Below are positions 13,574 to 21,896 of a DNA stretch of 35,977 bases, piece by piece (position 1 is the first letter of the stretch; every line of letters begins with the position of its first letter). The notes under the pieces are model-generated. The model made no database searches. It saw only the letters and a program-made list of their open reading frames with translations, and was not told the DNA's origin. The translations under genes were made by a program, and so were the position numbers. This DNA comes from JAHJDR01 sp964609965 (GTDB lineage Bacteria; UBA10199; JADGCS01): positions 1 through 35,977 of the forward strand of contig CAZSTS010000026.1 in NCBI GenBank assembly GCA_964609965.1, in the 5' to 3' direction.

Positions 13574-15958
13574 CTAATCCTTCAAAACATTCTGAGCTAA
13601 CTTTCTGAACTTGAGTGTGTAAAACATTTCGAGATATCTTCTGGTTTCTTTGCGTTCCAAGTTGGTTACAAAATTCCAAAAACCATAGATGCGCGAATAC
13701 GTCATGAGGCGATCGGCATAAAGATCCCAAGTGTATTTTTCATTAACGCGATCCAAAGAAGCTTGAGAAACCTTGTTCCAAAGACCGGGGTCTTCAGCAC
13801 ATTTTTCAAAAAAGGCACTTATAATTGTGGCTGCCTGCCTGCCGTGATAAGGGTCAATGTGAAAACCAGATTTACCATGCTCGATAATTTCTAACGGACC
13901 CCCATTGCATGTGGCAAAGACAGGTAATCCTGATGCCATGGCCTCAATTACAGTCAGACCAAAGGCCTCGTAATGGGCTGGTTGCACAAAAGCTCCTTTG
14001 AGATCTGCCAAGTAACGGTAGAGTTCACCATTTCGTTCTTTTTCGTGCAAAGAATCAATCCAGCGCATCTTATCTTCAAGCTTATACTTATCCATGAGTT
14101 CATGAATGCGTTTGTTTTGCACCTTTTCTTCATTAGCACTGATTTTTTTGGGATTCACATTCCCAGCTACGATGAAAAGATTTACATTTTCCTGAAGTTT
14201 TTTATTGCGGGCAAACATTTCGACGAAACCAGCAATGTTTTTTACGCTGTCTAATCTTGCCATGGAAAAAATAATGGGTTTATCTTTGTCTTTTAATTGA
14301 CCCCTTGAGGTTTTTCCATTGGGCTTGCCAAAAATGAAGTCTTCGATCTCAGGATGAAAATCCGTTAAGCGCTTTTCTTTTTCGGTATAAGGAAAATAAA
14401 CATTAGCGTCAGCGCCAGGGGAGACAATGTTAAATTTAGGGTCAAAGACATCAATGCCATTCACCACGCGGTAAAGACCTGGCAGTGTAAAAGCCGAGTA
14501 TGATTCGTATTGACCAATGCTGTTTTGTTGACCAGCAATTTCTTGATATGTGCTGGTAATAATAAAGTCTGCCGTGTTCATGGCAATGAGATCTGCTGTG
14601 TACTGACAGGCAAAGTGGTATTCTTTGTCGAACTTTTGCCAGTAAAGATCTGATTGAGGGTATTTTGTTTTTTCTAAAGCATGGGCAATGTTGCACTGTG
14701 TGACATGAAGTTTTTGCGATAAAAGTGAGGCCACAAGGTTGCCATCAGAATAATTACCAATGATGAGGTCAGGTTGTTGCCCAAGTTCAGTAAGAAGTTC
14801 TTTTTCGGAATCAATGGCAAATTTTTCGAGATAAGGCCAAATTTTAAACCGCGAAATCCACTTATTGAGCACCTTTCCTTTTTTATCGAGAAAAGGTACA
14901 CGCAAGATACGGGCATTTTCCGTGCCTTTGATGGGTTCTATTCTTTGATCACAAGTTGTGTTGCCTGCGTCTGGTATGAGACGAGTGAGGATGACTATTT
15001 GTGGTTTGATGTCGAGTCCTTGTTTGTCAATTCTCTTTCTCATTTCTTTTTCGAGCGCGCGGACCTGGTCTAAGATGTAAACGACTTGACCACCCGTGTC
15101 TGGTAGTCCCAAAACATTGTCTTGTCCAAAGTACCCGTGTGGCGAAACAATGGCTACGTGAAAGATCATGGGGATGTGGCCCAAAAATTCCTCAAGATTG
15201 GCAGGAGAGGGCGCTTCGAGGATATCGGTGAGCAAGCTCATGGTTTTGTAAATCGTCTTGACTGTTTTTCCCCAGCCAGGAGCAAAACCAAGGTTTTCTA
15301 AATAAGAAGCAATATCTTCCCATTCAAGATTTTCGTCTTGCATGGCTAAGACATCATTGGCTTGCCTGAGTGCACTACGTAAATTATCGACACTGGCAAT
15401 GCTATCTAAAATCATGAGCTGTTTTCCTTGGCATTGGTGCACACGTAAAAAGGCCAGCAGGCGATCTAAACCAATTTGTGTTCCATAAAAAAGACGGCTC
15501 GAAAGATGTCTGTTCAAAAACTCCACTCCACGGCCAATGGAACGGCCTTCGCTCATGTGGGGAAAGTCTCTGTTAAATGGTTTGAGGTCTATTTCGAGTT
15601 CCCAGTCTGTGACCTGGTCAGCTCCCAAAATAATACGCTCTTTGAAGTCTAAAAAATCATCAACTTCGACCATGTCTATGTCTACATTCTTAAGGTTAAA
15701 GCGGTAGTGTCGCCACCGGGCAATGTAAGGCCGACACGCGATGTAAAGATAAGGAGATTGAACTGCCACTTGGCGTACATTTTTGAAAATCTTAGTAATA
15801 GGCGAAAATTTTAGAATAGAATTTCTTTCTGCTTCCTGATCAAAGATGTCTTCTGCCTCGGATTTTTGCATGAATTCTTTTTTGGCATCGACATATTGTT
15901 TGAGTAGGCTGTGTACGACTTTTTTGTTGTTATGGACAAATTCTTTTAGTTCTTCCAT
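13574..15958 (-). CDS. Sucrose synthase
   Basis: Catalyses sucrose + NDP = NDP-glucose + fructose, reversibly, in the cytosol. The 794 residues match the family (about 800). An N-terminal regulatory region (1-260) is followed by a GT-B glycosyltransferase core. The family signature HVAIVSPHGYFGQDNVLGLPDTGG lies near residue 268, and the C-terminal nucleotide-sugar site is YEAFGLTVIEAMASGLPVF with the EX7E pair. GGAGAAT seven bases before the ATG is a good ribosome binding site. It follows the sucrose-phosphate synthase gene by 15 bases and precedes a methyltransferase by six, so it belongs to one operon with fructokinase. In this setting it can break sucrose down to feed NDP-glucose into polymer synthesis. 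Confidence 0.95.
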   Translation of the reverse strand: MEELKEFVHNNKKVVHSLLKQYVDAKKEFMQKSEAEDIFDQEAERNSILKFSPITKIFKNVRQVAVQSPYLYIACRPYIARWRHYRFNLKNVDIDMVEVDDFLDFKERIILGADQVTDWELEIDLKPFNRDFPHMSEGRSIGRGVEFLNRHLSSRLFYGTQIGLDRLLAFLRVHQCQGKQLMILDSIASVDNLRSALRQANDVLAMQDENLEWEDIASYLENLGFAPGWGKTVKTIYKTMSLLTDILEAPSPANLEEFLGHIPMIFHVAIVSPHGYFGQDNVLGLPDTGGQVVYILDQVRALEKEMRKRIDKQGLDIKPQIVILTRLIPDAGNTTCDQRIEPIKGTENARILRVPFLDKKGKVLNKWISRFKIWPYLEKFAIDSEKELLTELGQQPDLIIGNYSDGNLVASLLSQKLHVTQCNIAHALEKTKYPQSDLYWQKFDKEYHFACQYTADLIAMNTADFIITSTYQEIAGQQNSIGQYESYSAFTLPGLYRVVNGIDVFDPKFNIVSPGADANVYFPYTEKEKRLTDFHPEIEDFIFGKPNGKTSRGQLKDKDKPIIFSMARLDSVKNIAGFVEMFARNKKLQENVNLFIVAGNVNPKKISANEEKVQNKRIHELMDKYKLEDKMRWIDSLHEKERNGELYRYLADLKGAFVQPAHYEAFGLTVIEAMASGLPVFATCNGGPLEIIEHGKSGFHIDPYHGRQAATIISAFFEKCAEDPGLWNKVSQASLDRVNEKYTWDLYADRLMTYSRIYGFWNFVTNLERKETRRYLEMFYTLKFRKLAQNVLKD

Positions 15959-15973
15959 AGATGTTATTCTCCA

Positions 15974-18097
15974 TTAATCAGATAGAAAGTTATAGTGTTC
16001 GATAGCTTCGACAATTCCTGCCGCATTATTCTTCTTTGCAAAATAAATATCTTCTTGGCCTTTTAAGGCTTCCATTTCTTTACTGTAGTTGGCGACAACA
16101 ACGCTCCTAACATCGCCTGTGAGCATTTGGATGTCGTTTCCTGAGTCTCCTGCCACGAGAATATGTTCGAAAGGGATATCCCATTTTAAGGCAAAATATC
16201 TTAAAGCAGCTCCTTTTGAAGTTCTCAAGGGTAGAATGTCGATGTGTTTTTCGTGTGAATAGACAACGTTTACGTGGATAGAATTTCTTCGTAAATAAGA
16301 TTTGATCATTTTACCTGTGACAAGATGACTGCCGTCTAAATCGTAGCTGATTTTGAATTCTCGCTGCTCTGATTTTTTTTGTGGGACAATACCTTTGACC
16401 TTTTTCATGAGGCGGACAATTTCTTGAGGATCCCAACGGTAGTTTATGTGTTTTGCCCAGCTTTTATCGGGGATGAGTTGTGAGCCGTAGTAAATTTCGC
16501 TGCCCACACAAGTGATCATGACATCAGGAATGGGAATTCCCCATTCGATCAAAACTTTGGTTGTTGAATCAATTCTTCGGCCCGTTGCCACTCCAAAACC
16601 TAATTGGTGGTGATGTTTTTTCATGAGAGATAGCAACTTTTGCAGGCCTGCCTTATCTCCAATTAATGTGTTGTCGATGTCTACAATGATAGCTTTTTTA
16701 GCTGAAGGCAGTTTGTTTTTTGGCAGAATATTAGGCCCTAATGTTGAAGTGCTTTTGATGATTGTTTTGCACTGATCAATGTATTTTTCGGCATGGCTTT
16801 TCCAAGAATAATGTTTTTTAGCACCTGTAATACCGTTTTTTGACCAGGTTTCCCATTGTTTTGATTTTGTGAGAACTGTTGTGAGTGCTGTGCCCATTTC
16901 TTTTAGATTTGTAGGGTCTATGAGCAGCCCGTTCTGACAGGCTTCGATAATGTCTGTTGGGCCACCATGTTTTGTAGCAACGATAGGAACTCCACAGGCT
17001 GCTGCTTCAATGAGTGTGAGACCAAAAGGTTCGACAAACGCAGGATTAATGAAAACGCCTTTAAGAGCAGCGGCAGCTCGATAAACATTAGCCACATTTG
17101 ATTCATGATTCTTAGGGTAGGCTATTTTTCCATACAGATTATATTTATCAATCAGAAAAAGGATCTCTGAAAGAACGTTTCTTGATTCATAGGGTAGTTG
17201 TTTGATGTCTTCTCGTGAACCAAGAACTAACACGAGATTTGCGATTTTTTGTAATTTTTTATCTTGTCCATAACAATGCACAAGTGAGGTGATGTTTTTT
17301 CGAGTATCAAGCCGAGACATGGCCAGAATGATTGGCTTGTTGGGCTCTTCTAAAAAACGTTTTATATCATTAAAGAAAAGAGATTTTTTAAGAGCAGTTT
17401 TTTTAGGATAAAACTTTTTCAGATCAGTGCCAGGTGGAATCACGACCATGTCTTTAGGGTGAAAGTTATCGTACAGGCAATATTGGTCTGAAACTTCTTG
17501 GATTGTGCTGGCAATAACAAGTTCGGCAGAGTCTAGCGTCATTTCTTCGGCTTCGATTCTTTTGTTTAGCTTATATTGTTTTTCGATTTTTTCATGCGAC
17601 ACACCTGAACTCATCAAACGACGACGTTTAACACGACCCAGTGAATGGCCTGTGAATACAAGAGGAACACCAATAAGGCCAGCCAAGTGAGCGCCAACAT
17701 AACCAGCATCAGCATAGTGAGAGTGTATGATGTCGGGTGCACGTCCAATTTTTCTGATATGTTTTAAGGTCTGGTCTGCAAAAGTATCGAGGTAAGGCCA
17801 CAAAGATTCTTTTCGTAAATAACGACGAGGACCGCAAGGCACACGAATGATGTAAGTGTTTTTTGCTAATTTTTCTTGGACTTTAGCATAGTCTGCATCG
17901 ACTTTAGGATCGGTGAATTGTCTTGTTAATAAGTCGACACGCTCTACACTTGGGTGTTCGGCCAGCTTTTTAGCCAGTTCGACAACGTAGAGAGTTTGAC
18001 CTCCTGTATCTGGATCGCGACCAAGCTCGAGGTTTTCGCCTCGAATAAGACCGTGAACACTGAACATGAGGATGTATAGGCCTTTTTGTTTAGCCAT
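15974..18097 (-). CDS. Sucrose-phosphate synthase with C-terminal sucrose-phosphatase-like HAD domain
   Basis: Makes sucrose-6-phosphate from UDP-glucose and fructose-6-phosphate. Residues 1-460 are the GT-B synthase: the N-terminal SVHGLIRGENLELGRDPDTGGQ signature, RVPCGPR, SHYADAG, and the donor site FVEPFGLTLIEAAACGVPIVAT. Residues 467-707 are a HAD phosphatase of the sucrose-phosphatase type with all four motifs: DIDNTL (473-478), ATGRR (about 504), Lys628 and GDSGNDIQML (about 650). Because the catalytic Asp pair is intact, the protein may carry out both steps; many bacterial and plant homologues have a degenerate phosphatase domain. The start overlaps the fructokinase stop by eight bases. 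Confidence 0.95.
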   Translation of the reverse strand: MAKQKGLYILMFSVHGLIRGENLELGRDPDTGGQTLYVVELAKKLAEHPSVERVDLLTRQFTDPKVDADYAKVQEKLAKNTYIIRVPCGPRRYLRKESLWPYLDTFADQTLKHIRKIGRAPDIIHSHYADAGYVGAHLAGLIGVPLVFTGHSLGRVKRRRLMSSGVSHEKIEKQYKLNKRIEAEEMTLDSAELVIASTIQEVSDQYCLYDNFHPKDMVVIPPGTDLKKFYPKKTALKKSLFFNDIKRFLEEPNKPIILAMSRLDTRKNITSLVHCYGQDKKLQKIANLVLVLGSREDIKQLPYESRNVLSEILFLIDKYNLYGKIAYPKNHESNVANVYRAAAALKGVFINPAFVEPFGLTLIEAAACGVPIVATKHGGPTDIIEACQNGLLIDPTNLKEMGTALTTVLTKSKQWETWSKNGITGAKKHYSWKSHAEKYIDQCKTIIKSTSTLGPNILPKNKLPSAKKAIIVDIDNTLIGDKAGLQKLLSLMKKHHHQLGFGVATGRRIDSTTKVLIEWGIPIPDVMITCVGSEIYYGSQLIPDKSWAKHINYRWDPQEIVRLMKKVKGIVPQKKSEQREFKISYDLDGSHLVTGKMIKSYLRRNSIHVNVVYSHEKHIDILPLRTSKGAALRYFALKWDIPFEHILVAGDSGNDIQMLTGDVRSVVVANYSKEMEALKGQEDIYFAKKNNAAGIVEAIEHYNFLSD

Positions 18098-19013
18098 TTA
18101 AAGCATTCCAATTTGTAAGATGTTTAAGATAAAAATCTTGGTTTTCTGTTGTAGCGCCTCTAAGGCCACAAACATCAGAGGCAAAGCTTTGTGCCTTTTC
18201 GATAATGTCTTTTACGGGCCAATCATGCATGAGACCGTGGATGCAGCCAGTTGCAAAGGCATCGCCAGCGCCAACTGTATCAATCAGATATTTTGGCTGT
18301 GGAGACGCTGCGTGAAGATCGCTGCTCTTAGTTACAATAAGCGCACCGTGTTCTCCTTGTGTCACAATGATCCATTCTAGACTGTATTTTTGGATAAAAT
18401 TTCTGGCTGTTTGAGTCAAATCATCAGAAAACAGTTTGAGTTCTTTTGCTAGAGCCGTGATTTCGTCATCATTTAGCTTTATCCACTGAGCTTTTTGCAT
18501 TATCGTGGAGACTTTATTTGCCTTCCACCATGGAGCACGTAAATTCACATCAACAAAAAGTTCGGGTTTAGCACTGTTTAGGATTTGGGTGAGCGCGCCT
18601 TGATTGTGTTCTGTGCGTAAAGCAAGAGAGCCATGATAAAATAAAATGTCTTGTTTGTCTTTGAGTAGCTGTAAAACTGATGAAGGATCAATGTAGTCAT
18701 AGGCTTGATCAGCAACAATCTCAAATTTGGGTTGCCCTTGATGGACCCTTACTCTGACCTGGCCTGTGGGGTGGTTTTTATCAATTTGGATTCCTTTTGT
18801 GCTCATTCCCCAGCTTGTCATCTTTTCTACAATACTATTTCCAAGTTCATCATCTCCCACGCGGCTTATTAAGAGAGGCTTGTTTCCCATGGCGTGGAGG
18901 TTCCAGGCTACATTAAAAGGGGCGCCGCCAAGCACAAAGGTGTTTTCATCAAAGATATCATAGAGAACTTCTCCAAAAATGACAGGGGTGGGTATTTTTT
19001 TTGAGTTTGTCAT
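18090..19013 (-). CDS. Fructokinase (PfkB/ribokinase family)
   Basis: Phosphorylates fructose to fructose-6-phosphate with ATP in the cytosol. The 307 residues carry both PfkB signatures: GGAPFNVAWNLHAMG near residue 30, and DTVGAGDAFATGCIHGL near 245-261, with the catalytic Asp in GAGDAF. It is the first of three coupled sucrose genes. Its stop overlaps the start of sucrose-phosphate synthase, so the fructose freed by sucrose synthase can re-enter sucrose synthesis. A different PfkB sugar substrate cannot be excluded by sequence, but the context makes fructose likely. Confidence 0.9.
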   Translation of the reverse strand: MTNSKKIPTPVIFGEVLYDIFDENTFVLGGAPFNVAWNLHAMGNKPLLISRVGDDELGNSIVEKMTSWGMSTKGIQIDKNHPTGQVRVRVHQGQPKFEIVADQAYDYIDPSSVLQLLKDKQDILFYHGSLALRTEHNQGALTQILNSAKPELFVDVNLRAPWWKANKVSTIMQKAQWIKLNDDEITALAKELKLFSDDLTQTARNFIQKYSLEWIIVTQGEHGALIVTKSSDLHAASPQPKYLIDTVGAGDAFATGCIHGLMHDWPVKDIIEKAQSFASDVCGLRGATTENQDFYLKHLTNWNALNG

Positions 19014-19068
19014 AGGGATTTCAATATTGAGCTATTGTTAGCAGAACTGCCTGAAATTGCAAATGTTT

Positions 19069-20871
19069 TTAGCTCTTGTTCCCTAATCGATTGTAGAATT
19101 GTAAAATGTCTTTTCTGGTGAGATATCCGAGAAGCTTTGTTTGAGAAGGGGTTTCATCAACAACCGGTATGATTTCAAAATCTGTGTTTGCAAGATAGGT
19201 GATCGCTTTAAAGAGTGAATCTTGTGGTGTGATGAAGCTAGCCTCACCTCTGAGCATATCCTCAGCCACAAGGAGTTCATTAAGTCCGCTGATATCCTCG
19301 TCCTCATCAAATTCCAAATCATGTAAAGTGAGTATGCCTAAGAGATTTTGATTTTCGTCTTTGACGAAAAATTCAGCGTCATGAAATTTGCGAGCGAGTA
19401 TTCTAATTTGAGCAAGAGGCATTTTATTATCGATGATGGCATGATCATGAAAAATATTAAAGGCTGTAGAGATTTGAATGTTCTTCAAAATAGCTGGGTT
19501 CATGTCCCAGAGATGGGCTTTTGAATAAAATTTATTAGCAGCTTGGTTTTTGTACACAGACCATTTGTGAGAAAAGATAAGAGAAATCACAGCCACGACC
19601 ATGAGTGCGGGGAGAAGTTCATACCCACCCGTGAGTTCAGTGACCATGACCAAAGCACCAAGTGAAGCATTTGTTGACGCGGCAAAAAACGAAGCCATAC
19701 CAACTACAATGAAAGGTGTGACAAAAGGAACAAGCTCAGGAAAGAAATGATGGAATATGGTTCCTGTAAATCCGCCAAGCATAGCGCCGATAAAAAATGA
19801 AGGGATAAGAAGCCCTGCAGACCCTCCTGATTGGATGGTAAAACCTGTTGTGAAGATTTTTAAAAGGGCGAGCAAAAGAAAAAATTTGCAGGCAATAGCC
19901 CAATCAGCAGAGTAAGTTCCATAAATGGCTTGTTGAATAACGCCCAGTCCTCCGCCAATAACCTCGGGAACAAAGAGACCCACGCAGGCGATGAGGAGTC
20001 CGCCACAAGCAGGGAGCAGGTATTTTGGAACAGGGAGTTTATTAAAAAAACTTTCGCCCAGATAATGATACGTGTTTACAAAAACATAAGCAGTTGCTGT
20101 ACAGATGAGAGCAAGAATGGCGTAGAAAATAAGTACTGTTGGTGATTGAAAGGCCTTTGTCGAAAAATTTAGCACATGACCAAAGCCCATAAAAATTCCA
20201 AATGTGGTGTAAGCTGTTACCGATGAAATAATACAAGGGATGAGCGCGTCAGATTCAAAATCTTCTTTGTACAAAACTTCAACCGCTGTGATGGCGCCGC
20301 CAAGGGGCGTTCGAAAAATAGCGCCGAGTCCTCCAGCTGTGCCAGCTAAGAGCAATGTCCTTCTCGCTCGCGCTCCCATTTTAATAAATCTTCCAATGAT
20401 AGATCCAAAACTGGCACCAATGAGCATCATAGGCCCTTCTTTACCACCAGAACCTCCAGAGCCAAGTGTTATCGATGAAGTAATGAATTTTACAAGACCT
20501 GTTCGTTTTCGTAAAATACCTGCTTTGTTATGAAAACTATCCAGAAAAGTTTCGGTACCACCGCCAGCTGTTTCGCGTGCGAAAAAGTATGTAATTAAAC
20601 CAGCAAGAAGACCTCCAATAATAGGGATGCAAAAGAAGATGATTTTATTTGGAGCGGCCTGAGTTTTTTCGAACAACGTCACCGAGTCACCAGGGGAGAG
20701 AATGGGCATTTTGGCAAGGCCAACAAAGGCATGGTCCATGATGAAATGAATGACTTTAAAAAAGAGCACAGCCACAAGGCCTGTGATAACACCTGTGACA
20801 AGTGAGTAAATATAGATAGTTCGCGTGGTAACAGTGAGAAGGGGTTTTGTGAGTCGTTTAATGATGTTCAT
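19069..20871 (-). CDS. ClC chloride channel/transporter with C-terminal CBS pair
   Basis: A 600-residue protein. Residues 1-430 form the ClC membrane domain and about 450-595 two CBS domains that often sense adenine nucleotides. The gating glutamate is present (Glu145 in SGGKEGP). At the place of the internal proton glutamate (E. coli Glu203, in IIEEM) the sequence is AVEVLY, so the second Glu is Val199, as in vertebrate ClC channels. The usual GSGIP anion-site loop reads GGGTE (103-107). This suggests passive chloride conduction and not H+/Cl- exchange, an inference from two sites. It lies 55 bases upstream of fructokinase on the same strand; a functional link to sucrose as an osmolyte is possible but unproven. 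Confidence 0.92.
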   Translation of the reverse strand: MNIIKRLTKPLLTVTTRTIYIYSLVTGVITGLVAVLFFKVIHFIMDHAFVGLAKMPILSPGDSVTLFEKTQAAPNKIIFFCIPIIGGLLAGLITYFFARETAGGGTETFLDSFHNKAGILRKRTGLVKFITSSITLGSGGSGGKEGPMMLIGASFGSIIGRFIKMGARARRTLLLAGTAGGLGAIFRTPLGGAITAVEVLYKEDFESDALIPCIISSVTAYTTFGIFMGFGHVLNFSTKAFQSPTVLIFYAILALICTATAYVFVNTYHYLGESFFNKLPVPKYLLPACGGLLIACVGLFVPEVIGGGLGVIQQAIYGTYSADWAIACKFFLLLALLKIFTTGFTIQSGGSAGLLIPSFFIGAMLGGFTGTIFHHFFPELVPFVTPFIVVGMASFFAASTNASLGALVMVTELTGGYELLPALMVVAVISLIFSHKWSVYKNQAANKFYSKAHLWDMNPAILKNIQISTAFNIFHDHAIIDNKMPLAQIRILARKFHDAEFFVKDENQNLLGILTLHDLEFDEDEDISGLNELLVAEDMLRGEASFITPQDSLFKAITYLANTDFEIIPVVDETPSQTKLLGYLTRKDILQFYNRLGNKS

Positions 20872-20941
20872 GCTTAAGTTTGCGGGAATATAGCCTTTTT
20901 TTGTTTAAAGTTCAATGTGTGGATTTATTTTCACTTTAGTC

Positions 20942-20996
20942 CCGCTTCAGTCCCATTCCAGTCTCACAGTCTCATTTTTGAGACTTTTTTGGGACT
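20942..20996. repeat. Nested inverted repeat built of AGTCYCA words
   Basis: AGTCCCA (20949-20955) pairs with TGGGACT (20990-20996). Inside it AGTCTCA (20968-20974) pairs with TGAGACT (20979-20985), and an extra AGTCTCA sits at 20960. A T run follows the inner stem, so it looks like a plus-strand terminator, but no plus-strand gene precedes it. It lies in the divergent gap between ClC and the DUF4160 gene. Confidence 0.6.
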
Positions 20997-21098
20997 CATA
21001 AAATTACAAGTCTTAATCTAATCTCCTGGAATCATAGAATTATATTCATTGTCCATGTTGGCATGATCGTTGCTTTGTATCTTAATAGGAATGAAAGG

Positions 21099-21127
21099 TT
21101 GAAAGTGTAACCAGAATAGGATACAAT
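21099..21127 (+). promoter_or_regulatory. Sigma-70-type promoter of the DUF4160 pair
   Basis: TTGAAA (21099-21104) and TACAAT (21122-21127) are 17 bases apart. The start codon at 21132 is only four bases past the -10, so the transcript would begin at or inside the start codon unless a weaker upstream promoter is used. Confidence 0.45.
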
Positions 21128-21131
21128 TATC

Positions 21132-21326
21132 ATGTCACGTTGGAAACGAAAAGGATTACTGGTTTATTTTAATAAGTATGATCATGAACCAAAACACGTT
21201 CATGTTTACAAAAATAGAAAAGAGATACTTAAGTTTGATATTGAGTCTTGGAAAAAAATAAAAGGGAGATTGAGCAGAAAGGCAAGAAAAGTGCTCGAGC
21301 AATTACGGGCAGAAGGAAGAATATAA
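21132..21326 (+). CDS. DUF4160 small protein, putative toxin-antitoxin component
   Basis: A 64-residue basic protein with the DUF4160 hallmark, a strand followed by HEPKHVHVYKNRKEI (about residues 18-32), then a Lys/Arg-rich helix (KGRLSRKARKVLEQLRAEGR). DUF4160 proteins often occur in two-gene units that are predicted toxin-antitoxin systems. The stop overlaps the start of the next gene (TAATG), so both are translated together. Which one is the toxin is not settled by sequence. Confidence 0.7.
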   Translation: MSRWKRKGLLVYFNKYDHEPKHVHVYKNRKEILKFDIESWKKIKGRLSRKARKVLEQLRAEGRI

Positions 21327-21814
21327 TGGCACAGCTTATTTTTAAATCATTAACACCAAATTATCATAAGAAGGTTTTAGAAATTGTATTGAGTAAAGGT
21401 AGGAAAAACTTTGAGTACCAGCTTCCTTTTTCGGTTTTTTACGATTTAAGGATAAGCACAAAGAATAAATTTCAAACAATTGAGATCGAAAAGGATACAG
21501 GCAAACAATCAGTTATTATTAAATTAGAAGATGGTAAAGGTGGAGATTTTGCTACTGATTTTGTTTTATATCACTGTGATCCAGAATATGAATGGTCTCC
21601 AATTAATCAGGTCAAAATGGCACTGAAAGATAAGATGAAGGCGTCACGTTTATCTGTTCGTGTTTTAGCTGATGCTCTCAATACCTCCCCATCACAGGTC
21701 ATGCGATTGTTAAAAGAGAACAATGTTTCTAAGCAATGGCAGCAGTTATCAAATCTAGCCCAGATTCTTGGGTTGAAGTTAGATATTTCGATCAAATCAT
21801 CCCATTCTTCATGA
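21326..21814 (+). CDS. HTH-domain partner of the DUF4160 protein
   Basis: Translation most likely starts at ATG 21326, which overlaps the previous stop and has AGAAGGAAG upstream. This gives 162 residues. The N-terminal half (1-95) is a mix of strands with an unknown fold (LPFSVFYDLRIS, SVIIKLEDGKGGDFATDFVLYH). The C-terminal 60 residues are an XRE-type helix-turn-helix (LSVRVLADALNTSPSQVMRLLKE). This fits a DNA-binding antitoxin and autoregulator. The frame extends further upstream, but that part lies inside the DUF4160 gene. Confidence 0.65.
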   Translation: MAQLIFKSLTPNYHKKVLEIVLSKGRKNFEYQLPFSVFYDLRISTKNKFQTIEIEKDTGKQSVIIKLEDGKGGDFATDFVLYHCDPEYEWSPINQVKMALKDKMKASRLSVRVLADALNTSPSQVMRLLKENNVSKQWQQLSNLAQILGLKLDISIKSSHSS

Positions 21815-21896
21815 AATATTATGTAAATCTTTCAAATTGATTCCCCCAATTCATATATGATTGAACATTTCAGATTAGTTTCCTATTGACCCGGTA

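Noticed and set aside
21248..21325. Longer N-terminus for the HTH partner gene starting at 21248
   Set aside because: It lies inside the DUF4160 frame; the ATG at 21326 overlaps the DUF4160 stop and has a better ribosome binding site.
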